Source of the DNA: Bryobacteraceae bacterium
GTDB lineage: Bacteria > Acidobacteriota > Terriglobia > Bryobacterales > Bryobacteraceae
Assembly: GCA_025929455.1 (NCBI GenBank)
Contig: JAICMB010000169.1
Location: forward strand, 1-7,094
Length of the DNA: 7,094 nucleotides
Direction of reading: 5' to 3'
Both the position numbers and the translations under genes were made by a program. This document shows positions 5,296 to 7,094 of this stretch, one piece after another. Numbering within the stretch: the first letter of the stretch is position 1; each line of letters begins with the position of its first letter. Below the pieces are notes generated by a model. That model saw nothing but the letters and a program-made list of their open reading frames with translations. It ran no database searches and was not told the DNA's origin.

Positions 5296-6030
5296 ATGAC
5301 ACCCGCGCTCGCCAAGCGCGGTGGCCTCCTGATCCTCATCCCCGCGTTCAATGAAGAAGCTGCGATCGCTGGTGTCGTGCGCGAAGTGCGCACCGCCGTC
5401 CCTGGCGCCGACATTATCGTTGTCGACGACCACTCACATGACGGCACCATCGGGGCTGCTTCCAGCGCGGGTGCGCGAGTGCTTCCGCTGCCGCACCATC
5501 TCGGGCTCGGCGGCTGCGTTCAGGCGGGCTACAAACTCGCATTCGAGCTCGGCTACGAATACGTGATCCGCGTCGACGGCGACGGCCAGCACGATGCCGC
5601 AGGCATTCCGGGCATTTACAACGAACTGCGCACGACGGGCTGCCACATGGTGATCGGGTCGCGCTACTGCAACGGCCACACGCCGCATACCAGCTTCGCG
5701 CGCGGTATCGGAATCCGCGCGTTCCGTCTGGTGCTACGGCCTATTCTCGGCAAACCGGTGCACGACCCTACCTCCGGCTTCGTGGGCGTGAACCGTGAGG
5801 CTCTCGAAGTGTTCACGCGCAGTTTCCCGCTCGAATATCCGGAGATCGAAACGCTCGTGGTGCTACAGCGCAAGCGGTTCCAGTTCCGTGAAGTGCCGTG
5901 CCGGATGCGGCCGCGGCGCACCGGGCGCAGTTCCATCACGGCGGTGAAATCTTTCTACTACATCATTCACGTGCTGCTGGGCGTGTTCGTCAACGTGCTC
6001 AGGTTCGATGGCCGGAAGCGTACCAAGTAA
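5296..6030 (+). CDS. DPM1-like polyprenyl-phosphate glycosyltransferase (GT2)
   Basis: Family 2 glycosyltransferase of the dolichol-phosphate-mannose synthase type, expected to transfer mannose or glucose from a nucleotide sugar to polyprenyl phosphate at the cytoplasmic face of the inner membrane. The 244-residue protein shows LLILIPAFNEEAAI (11-24), IIVVDDHSHDGT (40-51), the LGLGGCVQAGYKLAFELGYEYV segment (69-90), the metal-binding DGDGQHD (94-100), VIGSRY (119-124), HDPTSGFVGVNREAL (156-170) and LEYPEIETL (179-187), ending with the basic RMRPRRTGRSS. A single hydrophobic segment (about 219-236) near the C-terminus gives peripheral or one-helix membrane association; it lacks the multi-helix GtrA-like tail. 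A DUF2304 gene follows after 13 bp, a pairing commonly seen for this enzyme type, and a GT-C transferase gene comes next, so it probably makes the lipid-linked donor for that enzyme. The sugar identity is not determined. Confidence 0.92.
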   Translation: MTPALAKRGGLLILIPAFNEEAAIAGVVREVRTAVPGADIIVVDDHSHDGTIGAASSAGARVLPLPHHLGLGGCVQAGYKLAFELGYEYVIRVDGDGQHDAAGIPGIYNELRTTGCHMVIGSRYCNGHTPHTSFARGIGIRAFRLVLRPILGKPVHDPTSGFVGVNREALEVFTRSFPLEYPEIETLVVLQRKRFQFREVPCRMRPRRTGRSSITAVKSFYYIIHVLLGVFVNVLRFDGRKRTK

Positions 6031-6043
6031 GAGGCGTACCTAA

Positions 6044-6415
6044 ATGGATCGATTGTTGAACGTCATGACTGTGTTGAGCGTGGGCCTGCTTCTGGCCGTG
6101 CTGTTCTCAGTGCGCCGCTCGCACATTCGCGTGGAGTACTCGGTGAGCTGGCTGACCGCGGGCGTGGTTCTGCTGATTCTTTCACGCTGGCAGGGCCTGC
6201 TCGAGCGTCTCTCCGCGTTCCTCGGCGCCGGCTCCGGCCCGATCGCGCTGTTGATGCTCGTGCTGTGTGTCTTCCTCGTGGTTTTCTATCGTTTTTCCAT
6301 GATCATTTCGAATCTCAAAGACGCGAATATCGCGATGGCGCAGCGCCTCGCGGTGCTCGAGTATCATTTGCGCAACTCCGATGAAAAGCAGCAAAGCGAA
6401 GCAAGCGCGCGCTAA
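6044..6415 (+). CDS. DUF2304 family small membrane protein
   Basis: A 123-residue inner-membrane protein of the DUF2304 family. Three hydrophobic helices are evident: about 5-23 (LNVMTVLSVGLLLAVLFSV), 34-50 (VSWLTAGVVLLILSRW) and 67-88 (IALLMLVLCVFLVVFYRFSM). The RR-S-H-I-R-V-E-Y-S-V-S-W loop between helices 1 and 2 is the usual family signature, and residues 91-111 (LKDANIAMAQRLAVLEYHLRN) form a short coiled coil in the cytoplasm. ATG at 6044 is preceded by AGAGG, 9-10 nt upstream. The gene follows the DPM1-like gene by 13 bp and overlaps the next gene by 35 bp, so all three are likely one operon. Members of this family usually sit beside polyprenyl-phosphate glycosyltransferases and may anchor them or help move the lipid-linked sugar; that role is inference. 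Confidence 0.88.
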   Translation: MDRLLNVMTVLSVGLLLAVLFSVRRSHIRVEYSVSWLTAGVVLLILSRWQGLLERLSAFLGAGSGPIALLMLVLCVFLVVFYRFSMIISNLKDANIAMAQRLAVLEYHLRNSDEKQQSEASAR

Positions 6416-7094
6416 GAGCGCGGCGGGCAGAACGGCAGCGGCGGTCGCTGTAGCGCCGGTCCCGCGGCGGTCCAGCGCGGCGCGGCCGTGGTGGATGGCC
6501 ACAGGTGGCATCGCGGCGGCGCTGGTCGCGGCACTGGTGATTTACGGACCGGCTTTGAACGGGCCCTTTTTGCTCGACGACACGTATCTTCCGTACCGGC
6601 TCGCGCAGTATGTGCATGCGCCATTTCTCGCATGGATCAAAGGCCTGCGCCCGCTGCTGATGGCTTCATTCTGGGTGAACTTCCATTTCAGCGGTGAAGA
6701 CACGTTCTCGTACCATTTGTTCAACGTGCTTCTGCATGTCGCGAATAGTGTCTTCGCATGGCTGTGCGTTCGCAAAGTGTGCGAGTGGGCGCAGGTAGAG
6801 AAACGGTTGCGCGAAACGGCCGCGCTGTTCTGCGGCGCGCTGTTCCTGGTGCATCCGCTTCAGACGGAATCGGTGAGCTATATCGCGAGCCGTTCGGAAA
6901 CGCTCAGCGTGTTCTTCTTCCTGGCGGCGTACACGGTTTTCCTATACCGGCCGAAGCCTGCCATCGCATGGCCGCGCACGATCGCCGTGCTCGCGCTATT
7001 CGGCGCGGCGTGTTTAAGCAAGGAGCACACGGTGGTATTGGCCGGGTTACTGCTGTTAACTGACCTGTTTTGGGGCGGATCGTTCGCCGCCATA
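6381..7094 (+). CDS. TMTC/PMT-like GT-C membrane glycosyltransferase, 3'-partial
   Basis: N-terminal 238 residues of an integral membrane glycosyltransferase of the GT-C fold that uses a polyprenyl-phosphate sugar on the outer side of the inner membrane; the frame is open to the last base. After a Lys/Arg/Ala-rich cytoplasmic tail (1-36), helix 1 covers about 38-58. It is followed by ALNGPFLLDDTYLP, whose Asp66-Asp67 pair matches the acidic catalytic motif after the first helix in this superfamily. Then come RPLLMASFWVNFHFSG, SYHLFNVLLHVANSVFAWL, a long hallmark stretch AALFCGALFLVHPLQTESVSYIASRSETLSVFFFLAAYTVFLY (147-189) and CLSKEHTVVLAGLLLLTDL (211-229). These are typical of the TMTC-like bacterial proteins that carry TPR repeats at their C-terminus, expected beyond the window. 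The ATG at 6381 overlaps the DUF2304 gene by 35 bp and lacks a ribosome site; M39 (6495) is an alternative start. The donor lipid is probably made by the DPM1-like enzyme upstream. Confidence 0.88.
   Translation, partial: MKSSKAKQARAKSAAGRTAAAVAVAPVPRRSSAARPWWMATGGIAAALVAALVIYGPALNGPFLLDDTYLPYRLAQYVHAPFLAWIKGLRPLLMASFWVNFHFSGEDTFSYHLFNVLLHVANSVFAWLCVRKVCEWAQVEKRLRETAALFCGALFLVHPLQTESVSYIASRSETLSVFFFLAAYTVFLYRPKPAIAWPRTIAVLALFGAACLSKEHTVVLAGLLLLTDLFWGGSFAAI

Noticed and set aside
4786..5433. Minus-strand open frame of 215 codons over the repeat
   Set aside because: Spans two glycosyltransferase genes and the palindromic element; Arg/Ala/Pro-rich product without recognisable motifs.

Overview
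The window looks like an accessory-to-core junction from a GC-rich free-living bacterium. Gene style, weak or absent Shine-Dalgarno sites, dispersed GC-rich palindromic repeats and recognisable protein types (a TTxPHCQ thioredoxin-like protein, a DUF2304 protein, a TMTC/PMT-like protein) suggest an acidobacterium of the Bryobacterales/Solibacter type. That placement is inference, not proven by a marker gene. The standard genetic code applies: three genes here (mrr, the AAA ATPase gene and the first glycosyltransferase gene) end in TGA.

Left part (1-3416). A 5'-truncated Mrr-type restriction endonuclease runs rightward and stays open to the window edge. It meets, tail to tail and only 4 bp apart, a leftward two-gene operon. 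That operon encodes a MoxR-like AAA+ ATPase (promoter-proximal) and a 610-residue protein overlapping it by 17 bp. The N-terminal part of the large protein resembles DUF5682-type proteins, which are known companions of MoxR ATPases. No vWA protein is visible beside them.

Middle (3417-4038). A short divergent control region with a perfect 14-bp palindrome leads to the most striking gene in the window: a secreted thioredoxin/TlpA-like protein whose first active-site cysteine codon is an in-frame TGA (U-P-H-C). The frame is intact on both sides. Directly after the TGA is a stem-loop whose tip closely resembles the E. coli fdhF SECIS loop. The best reading is a selenoprotein of 185 residues that automatic annotation would truncate or call a pseudogene.

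Right part (4086-7094). This is a rightward envelope-glycosylation cluster: a GT2 rhamnosyltransferase-like enzyme; a 198-bp composite palindromic repeat in the only sizeable gap; a DPM1-like polyprenyl-phosphate glycosyltransferase; a small three-helix DUF2304 membrane protein; and the start of a GT-C/TMTC-like integral membrane glycosyltransferase that overlaps the DUF2304 gene and runs off the window. The last three probably work together: a lipid-phosphate sugar is made at the inner face of the membrane and used by the multi-spanning transferase at the outer face.
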